The translations under genes were made by a program, and so were the position numbers. A stretch of DNA of 64,000 nucleotides, taken from positions 1 through 64,000 of the forward strand of contig NZ_JAKNQY010000027.1 of assembly GCF_024494355.1 (NCBI RefSeq), written 5' to 3'. The DNA comes from Pseudomonas sp. Q11 (GTDB lineage Bacteria; Pseudomonadota; Gammaproteobacteria; Pseudomonadales; Pseudomonadaceae). Positions 52,601 to 60,780 of this stretch are shown here, one piece after another. The stretch's first letter is position 1. The number at the start of each line of letters is the position of its first letter. The notes beneath the pieces are model-generated. The model ran no database searches. It was not told the origin of the DNA and saw only the letters and a list, made by a program, of their open reading frames with translations.

Positions 52601-54753
52601 GTGGCAGGCTGTCGCTGCAAGACTGGCGCGGCAGCCTGGAGCAACGTCTTGAGCGGCTCTATCCCAGCCATGCGGGGCAGCGTCTCATGCAGCTACAGAC
52701 AAACCTGACGGAACAGGCCGGGCACCAAGGCATCAGCCTGGGCGAGCTGGTCGACCGGCTGGAAAACGAATGGACCACGCTGGACGATGGGCTGCGCCAG
52801 TGGGTGGATCATGAGGGTTTCCACCACCCTAACGAACAGCAGTACAACCGTGAGACCCTGCTTGGGCAACGCAATGCCATCGCCAGTGAACTGCGTCGTG
52901 CCTGGCGGAGCGAGGCTGAACCGGGGCTGGAGGGTAGTGAGGTGGCATTGCGCTTGGGGGCTTTGGACGTCGGTCGGTTGCCACCCATCAGTGCACGTTT
53001 CGAGCACATCCGCTTGGTGGCGCTGAGCCATATGGGCCTTAGCGAGGACCCTTCAGACTTCCTGAGATTGTTCCCCAACATTGATACGTTGAACCTGCCG
53101 GGCAATTATCTCACCACGATTCCGGTGGCGGCAGGTGAGTTACGTTCGCTGGTGGAACTGTCAATGGAAGGCAATCCGCTCCATCTGCACGCAAATGTCT
53201 TCGCGCCATTGACCGGTGCTGAACCCACTAGAATAGGGGCCCTGGACCTGACGGGGATCAGTAGCGGTCCGGAGGCGGGAACCAGTGCGGACGTGATTGC
53301 TGCCATTGACAGCCTGGCCGCACTGCCGGCGTTGCGTGAGGTGGTGTGGGCCGAAAACTTGGATTTCACCCCCGATCAGTTGCAGGCGCTGACTCGGTTG
53401 CCGGGCTTGCGGACGCTGGATCTGTCGCGCTGTGGCCTGCGCCTGGATGAGGAGGGCAGTGCATTCCTGCGTACCGCGACGGCTTTGGAGGAACTGCGCC
53501 TGAACGGAAACAATTGCAGGGACCTACCCGATTTGCCAGAGCTGACGAGCCTGTACGAGCTGGGAGTGGCCAGGAGCGGGCTTGATCGGGTGCCCGCGCT
53601 GGCCTTGGCGGTGCTGACCAGGCATTCGTCCGATCTGTACGTCCTCGATCTTCGAGGCAACCGCATCACCAATATCCAGGTTGACTTGCTGCCCTCGCTC
53701 GACCGCTTGCCCGATCGGGGCTCGCTGGCCTTATGGCTCGATGACAATCCATTACCCAGTCTTCAGATCCAGGCCCTGCGCGCCATATATCCCGATTCTT
53801 TCCAGTACACCGTCGATGATTGGCTCTACATTTCCTCGGCTCTCAAGAGAGCACTGGAGGTTGCCCGCGACGATCCTGGGATGCGAGATTTCATCGACTG
53901 GTTCTCTGTTGGCATCCGCAACGCCGATAAGCAGACGCCTGCCGGGTTGTCTTTCAACGATCGCCAGAGGGCGGCCGCCGTCTTGAAGCACTACATCGGC
54001 TACCAGAACACTCACGACCCGCTGCCGATGCTGATTGGCGATTTCGACCAGCAACTGCAACAACTGCGCACGCGCCTGCAAGCCCGTATCCTGGATCGAC
54101 AAACGCCAGACCTTGCTGAGCTGGAAATGCATTTCCACTTTTTCGAATCGGTGATGCGCGCGCGCCTCGTTCGAGGCGGCGTGCCCTTTTCAGCGTTTCT
54201 GGTCGAGCATTCCGCCTATTGGAACCATACGCTGACGGAGCGTTACCCCAACTTTGAGCAGCGCCAGGTGCACCTGACCCGCGAGGCGTTCGTCGACTGG
54301 CTCAGCGATGCCCAGGACACCTTCAACAGCAATGACCAAACCCCGCGTGTGGGAGAAATGGCCTGGCGGCCTTACCTGGGGTTGATGTCCCGCGACTGGT
54401 CCGAAGGGCTGGCCTTCTGGGAAACGCTGGATGACGATCTGGTGGATGCCTTCAGCGAGCCGGTGAATCCGTCCCGTTGGCCGCAAGTGATGCTGGATAA
54501 CCTGGTGCAGCCGGACGCCAGCCTGCCCAGCCCGCTGGAGCCCGTTACCCAAGGCGACCGGATCGTCTGGCGCCGCGCGGGGCTCGAGGCCGTGACGGAT
54601 GTGGATTGGAGCGCACGCCAGCCGGTGATGCTCACCGAAGACCAACTGCGGCGGACCATGGCGATCTACCGTTCGGTCAAGAGCCGGGAGGTCGAGTCGC
54701 TGGTGCGGCGGATCACCACGGAGCTGGTCAATGCATGGTGGCCGGTGCCGTAG
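49654..54753 (+). CDS. Giant DUF6543/leucine-rich-repeat toxin-like protein
   Basis: A 1699-residue protein. The start at 49654 (AAGGAGG site) is used; frame upstream is a shadow of lysE. The N-terminal ~400 residues resemble the DUF6543 dermonecrotic-toxin-like region (FIRARLPAWLKRTTRHRQ, SVVEAVMRNYPPAD). A hydrophobic segment at about 422-455 could insert in a membrane. A long helical middle follows. Leucine-rich repeats span about 1115-1380 (NLPGNYLTTIP, LVELSMEGNPL, LRTLDLSRCGLRL). The last ~320 residues are charged and contain no cysteine, so they cannot be a standard NEL ubiquitin ligase. No signal peptide, secretion gene or immunity gene is adjacent. Host-directed or inter-bacterial activity is inference. 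Confidence 0.8.
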   Translation: MSTQDTPIDFIRARLPAWLKRTTRHRQTRFKVLTRQLQRDSDALNALLSDLPGPYAFTLDQLKTQPEVQDWHRMIGSGTVADAVRRARVRRSSFVTDPSLSVVEAVMRNYPPADAVAGSDFDNKGELFIQGRRGEFSLGDTPSDRATLATTPASFASLCRRMDVGGAYRQLLEQKMPRIADEVPAIAKAYMAYARSQLAYDAYEAKLDGRLDETGERLLAHVGVHLEDRAVAPLACEVKVLELLSAPLFGVRVYWGVKGDAQGVRPIVLHMPHDTVAPLKQFPSLQALSAELTERLRKRRYRQGLMHYLPLRLQASLGTVLHDQVEWKVTDNLNLFQEIHARISGWREGEPGEDGDQRHIRIPTPKVAWDLKDLREDHWHACYHEWRGHALANASALMVPTKDQDWRALLARLDYWEKLVESSLMVAATFFPFFAPIGMTAAAVGGVRLVYEIFEGIQAFNEGHAQEGIEHIFNVLFGVAQGAYLGFVGGSVEPMPVRDGTTRLWNGDVSAFEAQRLPPVEAEQDAWGVWRTTDAAWVRIEDRYFEVQGAEDALNLRLPTGHRGVTPPLEWSRARGWQWVHRNPLQRDNLALLRTFAETPAELDDTALLAVQRQVGISEAHLRYLQVQGRPMPAILADALDEARSWQWVRHTIERLRRGEAPGGSHFRIVQTLVDLPGWPEGLTLRYHDGVRLYPVGDIADTRFLWLSKADLEHDAWAARILGNLSMDEQNVLLGQRSFGLRPLERSRLLAGRWAGYLERNASRVNAAMARHVGRDPLAAPVMRTFPNLPESIANELVHGIAGRDRLRLLEGKVNENLGKQCAEALRELRLTRALRALERGEGTVDRDRIVMGLLGNAPRLQGRVHLRLWLRELQDPITVGEDGPLKTLRQEGDKYRPFDETGEELANPMNLEDALLRALSDDARQALGLNIWEADKLRSQLLAQALEDRQGLRPYLLMRRLGSVGSRPQWLNGHLVYPLSGRGRLSLQDWRGSLEQRLERLYPSHAGQRLMQLQTNLTEQAGHQGISLGELVDRLENEWTTLDDGLRQWVDHEGFHHPNEQQYNRETLLGQRNAIASELRRAWRSEAEPGLEGSEVALRLGALDVGRLPPISARFEHIRLVALSHMGLSEDPSDFLRLFPNIDTLNLPGNYLTTIPVAAGELRSLVELSMEGNPLHLHANVFAPLTGAEPTRIGALDLTGISSGPEAGTSADVIAAIDSLAALPALREVVWAENLDFTPDQLQALTRLPGLRTLDLSRCGLRLDEEGSAFLRTATALEELRLNGNNCRDLPDLPELTSLYELGVARSGLDRVPALALAVLTRHSSDLYVLDLRGNRITNIQVDLLPSLDRLPDRGSLALWLDDNPLPSLQIQALRAIYPDSFQYTVDDWLYISSALKRALEVARDDPGMRDFIDWFSVGIRNADKQTPAGLSFNDRQRAAAVLKHYIGYQNTHDPLPMLIGDFDQQLQQLRTRLQARILDRQTPDLAELEMHFHFFESVMRARLVRGGVPFSAFLVEHSAYWNHTLTERYPNFEQRQVHLTREAFVDWLSDAQDTFNSNDQTPRVGEMAWRPYLGLMSRDWSEGLAFWETLDDDLVDAFSEPVNPSRWPQVMLDNLVQPDASLPSPLEPVTQGDRIVWRRAGLEAVTDVDWSARQPVMLTEDQLRRTMAIYRSVKSREVESLVRRITTELVNAWWPVP

Positions 54754-55693
54754 GCGCTGTCGCCCTGAAGACCATGGCCTTCAGGCCACACTCCGGGTCG
54801 ATGTCTGGAAATTCCGGCGGGTTGTCCAGGCGCGCTTCGAACACCAGCCCGGGCGCTTCGCGGGTGACGCCGTCGATGAGGAAGTCTGGACCGGTGGCCG
54901 GGTCGTTGCTGCAGGCCAGCACCGTACCGTGGGCGACCAGCAATTCCGGCAGGCGGCGCAGGACCCGTTGGTAATCCTTGGTCAACAGGAAGCTGCCTTT
55001 CTGGAAGGTGGGTGGGTCGATGATCACCAGGTCGTACGGCCCGCTGTTGATCACCTTGCCCCAGGACTTGAACAGATCGTGGCCGAGGAAACTCACCAGG
55101 CTGAGGTCGTGGCCGTTCAGGCGATGGTTGTCGCGGCCACGGCTCAGGGCTGCACGGGACATGTCCAGATTGACCACATGCTGCGCGCCGCCGGCAATGG
55201 CTGCCACGGAGAAGCCGCAGGTATAGGCGAACAGGTTCAGCACCCGTTTGCCATCGGCGTTGGCCCGCACCCAGTCGCGCCCGTAGCGCATGTCGAGGAA
55301 CAGGCCGTTGTTCTGCTTCTTGCCCAGGTCGATCCGATAGCGCAGGCCGCCTTCGGTCAGGGTCCATTCGTCGATCGGCTCGCCTACCAGCCATTGGGTG
55401 AGGCTTTGCGGCAGGTAGCGGTGTTGCACGGCGAGTGTATGAGCCTTGCTGTGCTGCCAGGCCGGCGACGTCGTCAACGCCAACAGCGTGGCGATCAAGT
55501 CGTCCAACTGCGTGGGTTCCGGTTCCTTGAACAGCGAGACCAGCACCACCCCTTGCAACCAGTCGACAGTGACCTGTTCCAGGCCCGGCCAGCAGCGCCC
55601 GCGGCCATGGAACAGGCGACGGGTTTCTTCTGGCACCGATGCCAGGGCTGCCAGCAAATGGTCGTGAAGGGTTTGAAGGGCTACGCAATTCAT
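54728..55693 (-). CDS. RlmI/RlmK-like class I SAM methyltransferase
   Basis: A 321-residue SAM-dependent methyltransferase of the 23S-rRNA m5C/m7G-type group. The SAM-binding region reads VLNLFAYTCGFSVAAIAGG, then VVNLDMSRAALSRGRDN, and the catalytic block is IIDPPTFQKGSF. The upstream FLDMRYGRDWV is typical of the RlmI/RlmK fold; there is no obvious PUA domain. Its 3' end overlaps the last 26 bases of the convergent toxin-like gene. Target base not predictable. Confidence 0.85.
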   Translation of the reverse strand: MNCVALQTLHDHLLAALASVPEETRRLFHGRGRCWPGLEQVTVDWLQGVVLVSLFKEPEPTQLDDLIATLLALTTSPAWQHSKAHTLAVQHRYLPQSLTQWLVGEPIDEWTLTEGGLRYRIDLGKKQNNGLFLDMRYGRDWVRANADGKRVLNLFAYTCGFSVAAIAGGAQHVVNLDMSRAALSRGRDNHRLNGHDLSLVSFLGHDLFKSWGKVINSGPYDLVIIDPPTFQKGSFLLTKDYQRVLRRLPELLVAHGTVLACSNDPATGPDFLIDGVTREAPGLVFEARLDNPPEFPDIDPECGLKAMVFRATAPTAPATMH

Positions 55694-55772
55694 TCAGGCA
55701 ACGCCAGGGATTCGAAAGGCCGGCATTTTAACCATAGGTGAACCCGACGCAATCCCTGTGGTGAGAGCGCTT

Positions 55773-55799
55773 GTGTGGCGAGGGAGCTTGCTCCCGCTC
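55773..55799. repeat. Single REP-like hairpin
   Basis: Inverted repeat tgtggcgagggagcttgctcccgctc in the 127 bases between the divergent methyltransferase start and the L,D-transpeptidase stop. Its arms match the REP-like pair at 63836-63932. Confidence 0.6.
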
Positions 55800-55820
55800 A
55801 GTTGCGCAGCAACTGCCTGT

Positions 55821-56597
55821 TCAACCTCCGCTGGTAGCCAAAATGCTCGCAACCTGCTGAGGCTGGCAGTTGAGATAGGCCGAACGCTTGAGCCAGCTCG
55901 GGTCCGGATACCAGGAAAACATGAATTGCCCGCCCTTGAGCTTGTCGATCACCTTGCGCGCCACCTGCGGGCGGACGGCAGGGCAGCCCAGGCTGCGGCC
56001 GATGCGCCCCTGACGCACGCTCCACAGCGGATTCACATAGTCGGCGGCGTGGATCACGATCGCGCGATCGCGGGCCAGGTCATTGAAGCCCGGCTCCAGA
56101 CCGTCCATGCGCAACGAATATCCGTGGGCGCCCTGATAACTTTCCTGAGTGCGAAACAGTCCCAGGCTCGACTGGAAACTGCCCAGGCGATTGGAAAATT
56201 GCGTGGCGAAGTTTTCCCCGGATTTTTGCCCGTGGGCCACCAGATCGCGCAATACCAGCTTCTTCTGGCGCAGGTCGAAGATCCACAGGCGGCGGGCCGT
56301 GGACGGTTGCGAGTAGTCGATGACTGCCAGATGGCGGGCCGGGCGAGCACCGTTGGCGACAGCGCATTGCATGGCGCTCAAGGCACTTTTGAGCGCCTGG
56401 GGATTGAGTTCCGGCGCCGCGTGGGTGAGGCTGTTGTAAAGCGGTTGAGAATTTCCTTTGTCGGCCAACGCCGGGCTGCACATGACGCCAAGGCCGGTGA
56501 TGAGCAGGCAGAGTCGGCGCAAAAGGCTTGCTGAAGATGGAAAAATCCCACGGTGGTGTTCGTTTGCGGCATCCCGTCCGATTTGGTTTGTTTGCAT
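55821..56597 (-). CDS. Murein L,D-transpeptidase catalytic domain family protein
   Basis: A 258-residue exported protein of the murein L,D-transpeptidase catalytic domain family. The start at 56597 gives a signal sequence (SLLRRLCLLITGLGVMCSPALA). The catalytic region contains AIVIHAADYVNP and GRSLGCPAV, the His and SxGCPA cysteine of the family. It probably makes 3-3 cross-links or attaches stem peptides. It is divergent from a second, YcbB-type transpeptidase. Confidence 0.88.
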   Translation of the reverse strand: MQTNQIGRDAANEHHRGIFPSSASLLRRLCLLITGLGVMCSPALADKGNSQPLYNSLTHAAPELNPQALKSALSAMQCAVANGARPARHLAVIDYSQPSTARRLWIFDLRQKKLVLRDLVAHGQKSGENFATQFSNRLGSFQSSLGLFRTQESYQGAHGYSLRMDGLEPGFNDLARDRAIVIHAADYVNPLWSVRQGRIGRSLGCPAVRPQVARKVIDKLKGGQFMFSWYPDPSWLKRSAYLNCQPQQVASILATSGG

Positions 56598-56663
56598 GAT
56601 GGCGGGTCGTACCTGTCGCAAAGTTGACCGTCAACGGGACGGCCATGGATTGGAGTAAAGCAG

Positions 56664-58226
56664 TTGTTCAAAAAGTCCGCATGTTACCTGAGCCTTTTAT
56701 TGCTCACTGCGCCATTGGTCGCCACAGCCGAGCAAAGCGATCCGGCACTGGTGCAAACCACCCTGGCACAGCTGTCGGTCGACTGTCCCGAACTGGCCGC
56801 AGGCGTCGACTTTCCGACGATGATGAGTCTGCAGGCGTTCTATGAGCAAAACGCAGGCCAGGCTGTCTGGTCAGACGACGAGCGACGGATGGCACTGCGG
56901 GAACAGTTGCAGCAACTGGCCGATGACGGACTGGACCCGGCACGTTACAGCATGCCCGCTGAAGGAACGGTCGATAACGCCCATTGTGTCGACATCGCTA
57001 TCAGCCAGCGCTACTTGCAAGCCCTGTATGAGCTGCGTTTCGGCTACCTGCCTCAGGATCGCCTGGAGCCGGTGTGGCAGGCCGACCCGCTGCCGCAGGA
57101 TCGTCAGGCTGCGGTGTTGGCCATCGCCGGGGCGGGCCTGCAGGACCTGGGCGAGGCCTTCGAACAGGCCCGGCCGCGCCTGGCGCTGTATCGCAACTTG
57201 CGTGAGCTCTACGCCCGGCAACGGCAACAACCCTTACCCGAATGGCAACCGGTCCCCGGCGGCCCCTTGTTGCACCCGGACAAGCGGGACGCCCGAGTAC
57301 CGGCCCTGGCCCAGCGATTGTTCAGCGAAGGCTATTTCAGCGCACCCCCGGTGATCATCGACGATCACTACAACCCTGACCTGGTGGCGGCGATGAAAAG
57401 CTTCCAGCTTCATCATTCGCTGCAAGCCGATGGAGTGGTGGGGCCTTGGACGGTGACGGAACTGAACATCAGCCCGTTCATGCGACGCGAGCAGTTGCGC
57501 GTCAATCTGGAGCGCATGCGTTGGTTGGCCCGGGACCTGGAGCCGGACAGCGTGCTGGTCAATGTGGCGGCAGCCCGGTTGACGGTCTACCAGGATGGCG
57601 CACCGGTCTGGCAAACCCGTACCCAGGTGGGCCGCGCGGACCGGGAGACGCCATTGCTCAAGTCTCGGGTGACACGACTGACACTCAACCCGACCTGGAC
57701 CATCCCTCCGACTATCATGCGCGAAGACAAACTGCCCGAGATTCGTCGTGACCCAGAGTTCTTGAGTCGACATAACCTGAGGGTGATCGATCGAAATGGC
57801 TTGCCGTTACTGGCCCAGGACATCGATTGGGAGCATCCCGGCGGTCTCATGCTGCGCCAGGACCCCGGTCCGAAGAACCCACTGGGCAAGATGGCGATTC
57901 GTTTTCCCAACCCGTTTTCCGTGTACCTGCATGACACGCCCAGCCAGTCACTGTTCAGCAAGGAACCGCGGGCGTTCAGTTCGGGGTGTGTGCGAGTCGA
58001 ACAGGCGCTGCACTTGCGCGACTGGTTGGTGAACCCGGCTGAACGCCTGCGCACCGACACGCTGCTGGCCAGCGGACTGACTCATGAATTCAGGCTGGCC
58101 AGGCCGGTGCCGATTCTGTTGGGCTACTGGACCGTGCAAGCCGACAGCCAGGGGCAGGCAGTCTACATCCCGGATATCTACAAGCGTGATCAGGTCCTCT
58201 CCGCCGCCAAGGGCCGCGCGCTCTGA
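56664..58226 (+). CDS. YcbB/LdtD-type L,D-transpeptidase
   Basis: A 520-residue L,D-transpeptidase. The start is TTG at 56664 with a GGAG site ten bases upstream. A signal peptide ends VATAEQ. A peptidoglycan-binding domain (AMKSFQLHHSLQADGVVGPWTVTELN) precedes the YkuD catalytic domain with HDTPSQSLF and the Cys in SSGCVRVEQ. This is the LdtD/YcbB architecture, which forms 3-3 cross-links in peptidoglycan. It is convergent with the NAD(P)H oxidoreductase gene, six bases away. Confidence 0.92.
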   Translation: MFKKSACYLSLLLLTAPLVATAEQSDPALVQTTLAQLSVDCPELAAGVDFPTMMSLQAFYEQNAGQAVWSDDERRMALREQLQQLADDGLDPARYSMPAEGTVDNAHCVDIAISQRYLQALYELRFGYLPQDRLEPVWQADPLPQDRQAAVLAIAGAGLQDLGEAFEQARPRLALYRNLRELYARQRQQPLPEWQPVPGGPLLHPDKRDARVPALAQRLFSEGYFSAPPVIIDDHYNPDLVAAMKSFQLHHSLQADGVVGPWTVTELNISPFMRREQLRVNLERMRWLARDLEPDSVLVNVAAARLTVYQDGAPVWQTRTQVGRADRETPLLKSRVTRLTLNPTWTIPPTIMREDKLPEIRRDPEFLSRHNLRVIDRNGLPLLAQDIDWEHPGGLMLRQDPGPKNPLGKMAIRFPNPFSVYLHDTPSQSLFSKEPRAFSSGCVRVEQALHLRDWLVNPAERLRTDTLLASGLTHEFRLARPVPILLGYWTVQADSQGQAVYIPDIYKRDQVLSAAKGRAL

Positions 58227-58232
58227 TGGCGG

Positions 58233-58865
58233 TCAGGCGCACTCGGTGCTTGCTTGAACCTGCGCTGTCTCCTGGCACAGCGGGAACAGCCGCTGGCCTA
58301 TGTGATAGGCAGCGTCCAGATGACGCGCCGGTTCGAGGGTTTCCGATTCGAGCAAACGTTGGGAACTGACCACCCGGGCGCCGCAGTAATCAAAGATGCC
58401 GTGGTCGATTTGCGCGGTCATCGCCTGGCCATAACCGTGGCGCAGGAACGTATCATCATCAGCCCCGCCCACGGCCACCAGATGCACCTGCAAACGCTGC
58501 AGTTTTTTGATAAAGGGTTTATCGAGGCTGAAATCGAACGCCCAGCCGTTGGAAAACACCCGGTCGATCCAGCCCTTGAGCAATGCTGGCATCGACCACC
58601 AGTAGATGGGATACACCAGCACCAGTGCATCTGCACGGTCGATTCTGGCTTGTTCGGCCAAAACGTCCATGGGCGGTGAAGCCTCGCGGTGGTGTACCGC
58701 ATGGTCGGCGAAACTGAACCGCGGATCGAAGCCTTCGGCCGCCAGGTCAGCAATTTCAAACGTCGCGGCGGGATTGGCTTGGGTCAGGCCTTCGACGATT
58801 TTTTTGGCCAGGCCGTGGGTAAGGGAGTGGGGATCGTGATGAGCGACAACGATGAGTGCGTGCAT
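58233..58865 (-). CDS. NAD(P)H-dependent flavodoxin-fold oxidoreductase
   Basis: A 210-residue flavodoxin-like oxidoreductase of the MdaB/KefF/NQO group. It has the N-terminal VVAHHDPHSLTHGL phosphate-binding loop, the YPIYWWSMPALLKGWIDRVFSNGWAF block and VGGADDDTFL. Such enzymes reduce quinones or aldehydes with FMN/FAD. It is divergent from a TetR regulator across a doubled operator, so it is probably induced by a quinone or electrophile. Confidence 0.9.
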   Translation of the reverse strand: MHALIVVAHHDPHSLTHGLAKKIVEGLTQANPAATFEIADLAAEGFDPRFSFADHAVHHREASPPMDVLAEQARIDRADALVLVYPIYWWSMPALLKGWIDRVFSNGWAFDFSLDKPFIKKLQRLQVHLVAVGGADDDTFLRHGYGQAMTAQIDHGIFDYCGARVVSSQRLLESETLEPARHLDAAYHIGQRLFPLCQETAQVQASTECA

Positions 58866-58917
58866 GGCAAAACTCCTCATGGCAATGACCGGCGTCAAGC
58901 AGGTATGCTTGGTTAAG

Positions 58918-58944
58918 TTACCTTTAGTAAGTTACGGTTGGTAA
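58918..58944. promoter_or_regulatory. Tandem TTAC-N5-GTAA operators
   Basis: Two identical inverted repeats TTAC-N5-GTAA stand at 58918-58930 and 58932-58944, starting 14 bases apart, in the 86-base gap between the divergent oxidoreductase and TetR genes. The arrangement fits two TetR dimers controlling both genes. Confidence 0.72.
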
Positions 58945-58951
58945 AGTTAGC

Positions 58952-59581
58952 ATGTCAAGCCTTGATGAAAATTTGCGATCCTCTGCTACTCCCCGCCGAC
59001 GCTTGTCCCGCGAGGATCGGCAACGGCAGCTGTTGGATGTCGCCTGGCGGCTGGTGCGGGAGGAGGGCAGCGAAGCGCTGACCCTGGCCCGGCTCGCCGA
59101 GCAGGCGGGGGTGACCAAGCCCATCGTGTATGACCATTTCACCACTCGGTCCGGGCTGCTCGCGGCGCTCTATCAGGATTTCGATGCTCGTCAGACGGCG
59201 CTGATGGACGCGGCCCTGGAAGCGAGTGAGCCGACACTGGAAAGCCGCGCCGAGGTGATTGCCTCTTCGTTTGTCGAATGCGTTCTTTTGCAAGGCCGGG
59301 AGATCCCGGGGGTCATTGCGGCGCTGACAAGTTCGCCAGAACTGGAGCGCATCAAGCGCGAATATGAGGCCATTTTTCTGGATAAATGCCGAGCGGTGCT
59401 GGAGCCGTTCGCTGGCAAGAAACGCATCCCCCAGGCCGGGTTGCGGGCGATGCTGGGGGCGGCGGAAGCACTGTCCAATGCCGCCGCCTCTGGGGAGATC
59501 AGCGCTGGCGAGGCGAAGGACGAGTTGCTGGTCAGTATTGTTGCGATGGTGACCAGGACCGTTGACACCTCTTCAAGCTGA
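58952..59581 (+). CDS. TetR-family transcriptional regulator
   Basis: A 209-residue TetR regulator with an N-terminal HTH (REDRQRQLLDVAWRLVREEGSEALTLARLAEQAGVTKPIVYDHFTTRSGLLAALY) and a helical ligand-binding domain. It starts seven bases after the second operator copy, so it very likely represses itself and the divergent oxidoreductase gene. Confidence 0.92.
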   Translation: MSSLDENLRSSATPRRRLSREDRQRQLLDVAWRLVREEGSEALTLARLAEQAGVTKPIVYDHFTTRSGLLAALYQDFDARQTALMDAALEASEPTLESRAEVIASSFVECVLLQGREIPGVIAALTSSPELERIKREYEAIFLDKCRAVLEPFAGKKRIPQAGLRAMLGAAEALSNAAASGEISAGEAKDELLVSIVAMVTRTVDTSSS

Positions 59582-59585
59582 GCCA

Positions 59586-59758
59586 CCGCTATCGCGAGCA
59601 AGCTTTGCTCCCACAGTTGTTTTGTATTGAAGTATCTGCGCAACAATCCAATCTTTTGTGGGAGCGGGCTTGCTCGCGAAGGCGGCCTTACAGCCGACCT
59701 GTCTCTCCGGCCGTGCCCCGATCCCACTGTGGGAGCGAGCCTGCTCGCGATAGCGGCA
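59586..59758. repeat. Cluster of three REP units
   Basis: Three REP units at about 59586-59615, 59657-59685 and 59728-59758 in alternating or same orientation fill most of the 307-base gap between the TetR gene and the CBS-domain gene. No gene is visible between 59582 and 59888. Confidence 0.75.
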
Positions 59759-59888
59759 GTCCATTCGACTGAATTTCAATGGCTTTGGCTATCGTTGGTG
59801 GCGCCACTCTGGATCAGAATAGTAGCAGCACCACGACAGGCGGGCTTTGCTCATCCATTGCGCTCGCTCCGCAGCTCCATGGGATGGA

Positions 59889-60302
59889 TCAGTGAGGCCG
59901 CGCGACGCCACGCAGCAGGTTGGCGCTGAGCTTGTCGGCATTGCAACTGGCGACATTGGCCAGCGAGACCATGCCCACCAGGCGTTTGTCGCGATTGACC
60001 ACCGGCAGGCGGCGTTTTTCGATCTGGGCCATGTTCTTGGCCACATGGTCGATCTCTTCGTCATCGAAGCAGTAGCGCACCTCATCGCTCATGATCCGAC
60101 TGACCGGGGTGTTCATGTCCATGCCATCCGCCATGGCCCGAACCACGAGGTCGCGGTCGGTGATCATCCCGGCCATGCGGTCGTCCTGATTGATGATCAG
60201 CGCGCCGATATCGGCCTCGCGCATCACTTGCGCGACTTCGTGCAGAGGGGTATCGGGGGAGATCGTACGTACTTCCCGACTCATGATTTCATTGATTTTC
60301 AT
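59889..60302 (-). CDS. CBS-domain protein
   Basis: A 137-residue protein consisting of two CBS domains (MSREVRTISPDTPLHEVAQVMREADIGALIIN, MAGMITDRDLVVRAMADG, then VAKNMAQIEKRRLPVVNRDKRLVGMVSLANVA). CBS pairs bind adenosine nucleotides and usually regulate a partner protein. It is a stand-alone Bateman module; partner unknown. An AAGGAGA site precedes the ATG at 60302. Confidence 0.92.
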   Translation of the reverse strand: MKINEIMSREVRTISPDTPLHEVAQVMREADIGALIINQDDRMAGMITDRDLVVRAMADGMDMNTPVSRIMSDEVRYCFDDEEIDHVAKNMAQIEKRRLPVVNRDKRLVGMVSLANVASCNADKLSANLLRGVARPH

Positions 60303-60559
60303 CGTTGAATCTCCTTTCTCTCCGGTTTGATAGCAAGCCACGGCCTGGGCTTCGTGAGTGGTTTTACGGCGGCCGGACGGGCTCCTCACTTATTGTGAAA
60401 ATCCGGGTTGGCGATGGTTCAGGATTTTTTGCCGGCGGGTTTGAAAAGCTGCACTTTTATGAGGCCACAGGAGGAGTGATCGCACCATCGCAAGGCAGTT
60501 GGTGGTGCTTGCGCAGCGGTGGCGGCTGCCCGTCGGCCTGCGGTGGCTGAGCTGGATTT

Positions 60560-60585
60560 TTCGCGGGCAAGCCCGCTCCCACAGG
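60560..60585. repeat. REP unit upstream of nirB
   Basis: A single REP hairpin (tcgcgggcaagcccgctcccaca) in the 557-base gap 60303-60859 between the CBS gene and nirB. Apart from this and the nirB leader elements I see no gene in the gap. Confidence 0.65.
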
Positions 60586-60631
60586 GGGTTGTCGATGAAT
60601 GCGCGACCGTGAATAGGGGCTGGACGAGGTT

Positions 60632-60647
60632 TGGCACGCTCGCTGCA
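60632..60647 (+). promoter_or_regulatory. Sigma-54-type promoter of nirBD
   Basis: TGGCAC-N5-CTGCA matches the sigma-54 consensus TGGCAC-N5-TTGC with correct GG/GC spacing. It lies 213 bases upstream of nirB, giving a leader of about 200 bases. This fits nitrogen (NtrC) control of assimilatory nitrite reduction. I did not find a convincing NtrC site by eye. Confidence 0.7.
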
Positions 60648-60780
60648 AGAGGCTACTCAGGCCCGCCGCGAACACAGTCGAGTGGGCAACCCCGTCGGTC
60701 AACGTAGATCGAGAGCCAGCAGGCCGGGGATAACGGTAGATCGGGGCGCAGTCGCCGGATCGATACCGCACAGAACAGGC

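Noticed and set aside
54000..54753. NEL-type E3 ubiquitin ligase domain at the end of the DUF6543 protein
   Set aside because: No cysteine occurs in the tail after the leucine-rich repeats, so the catalytic residue of NEL is missing.
59582..59888. CRISPR array or tandem repeat
   Set aside because: The repeats are inverted REP units of unequal spacing, not direct repeats with regular spacers.
60303..60631. A small gene upstream of the nirB promoter (minus-strand frame ending KVQLFKPAGKKS)
   Set aside because: No ribosome site, poor coding pattern, and part of the frame runs through a REP unit.
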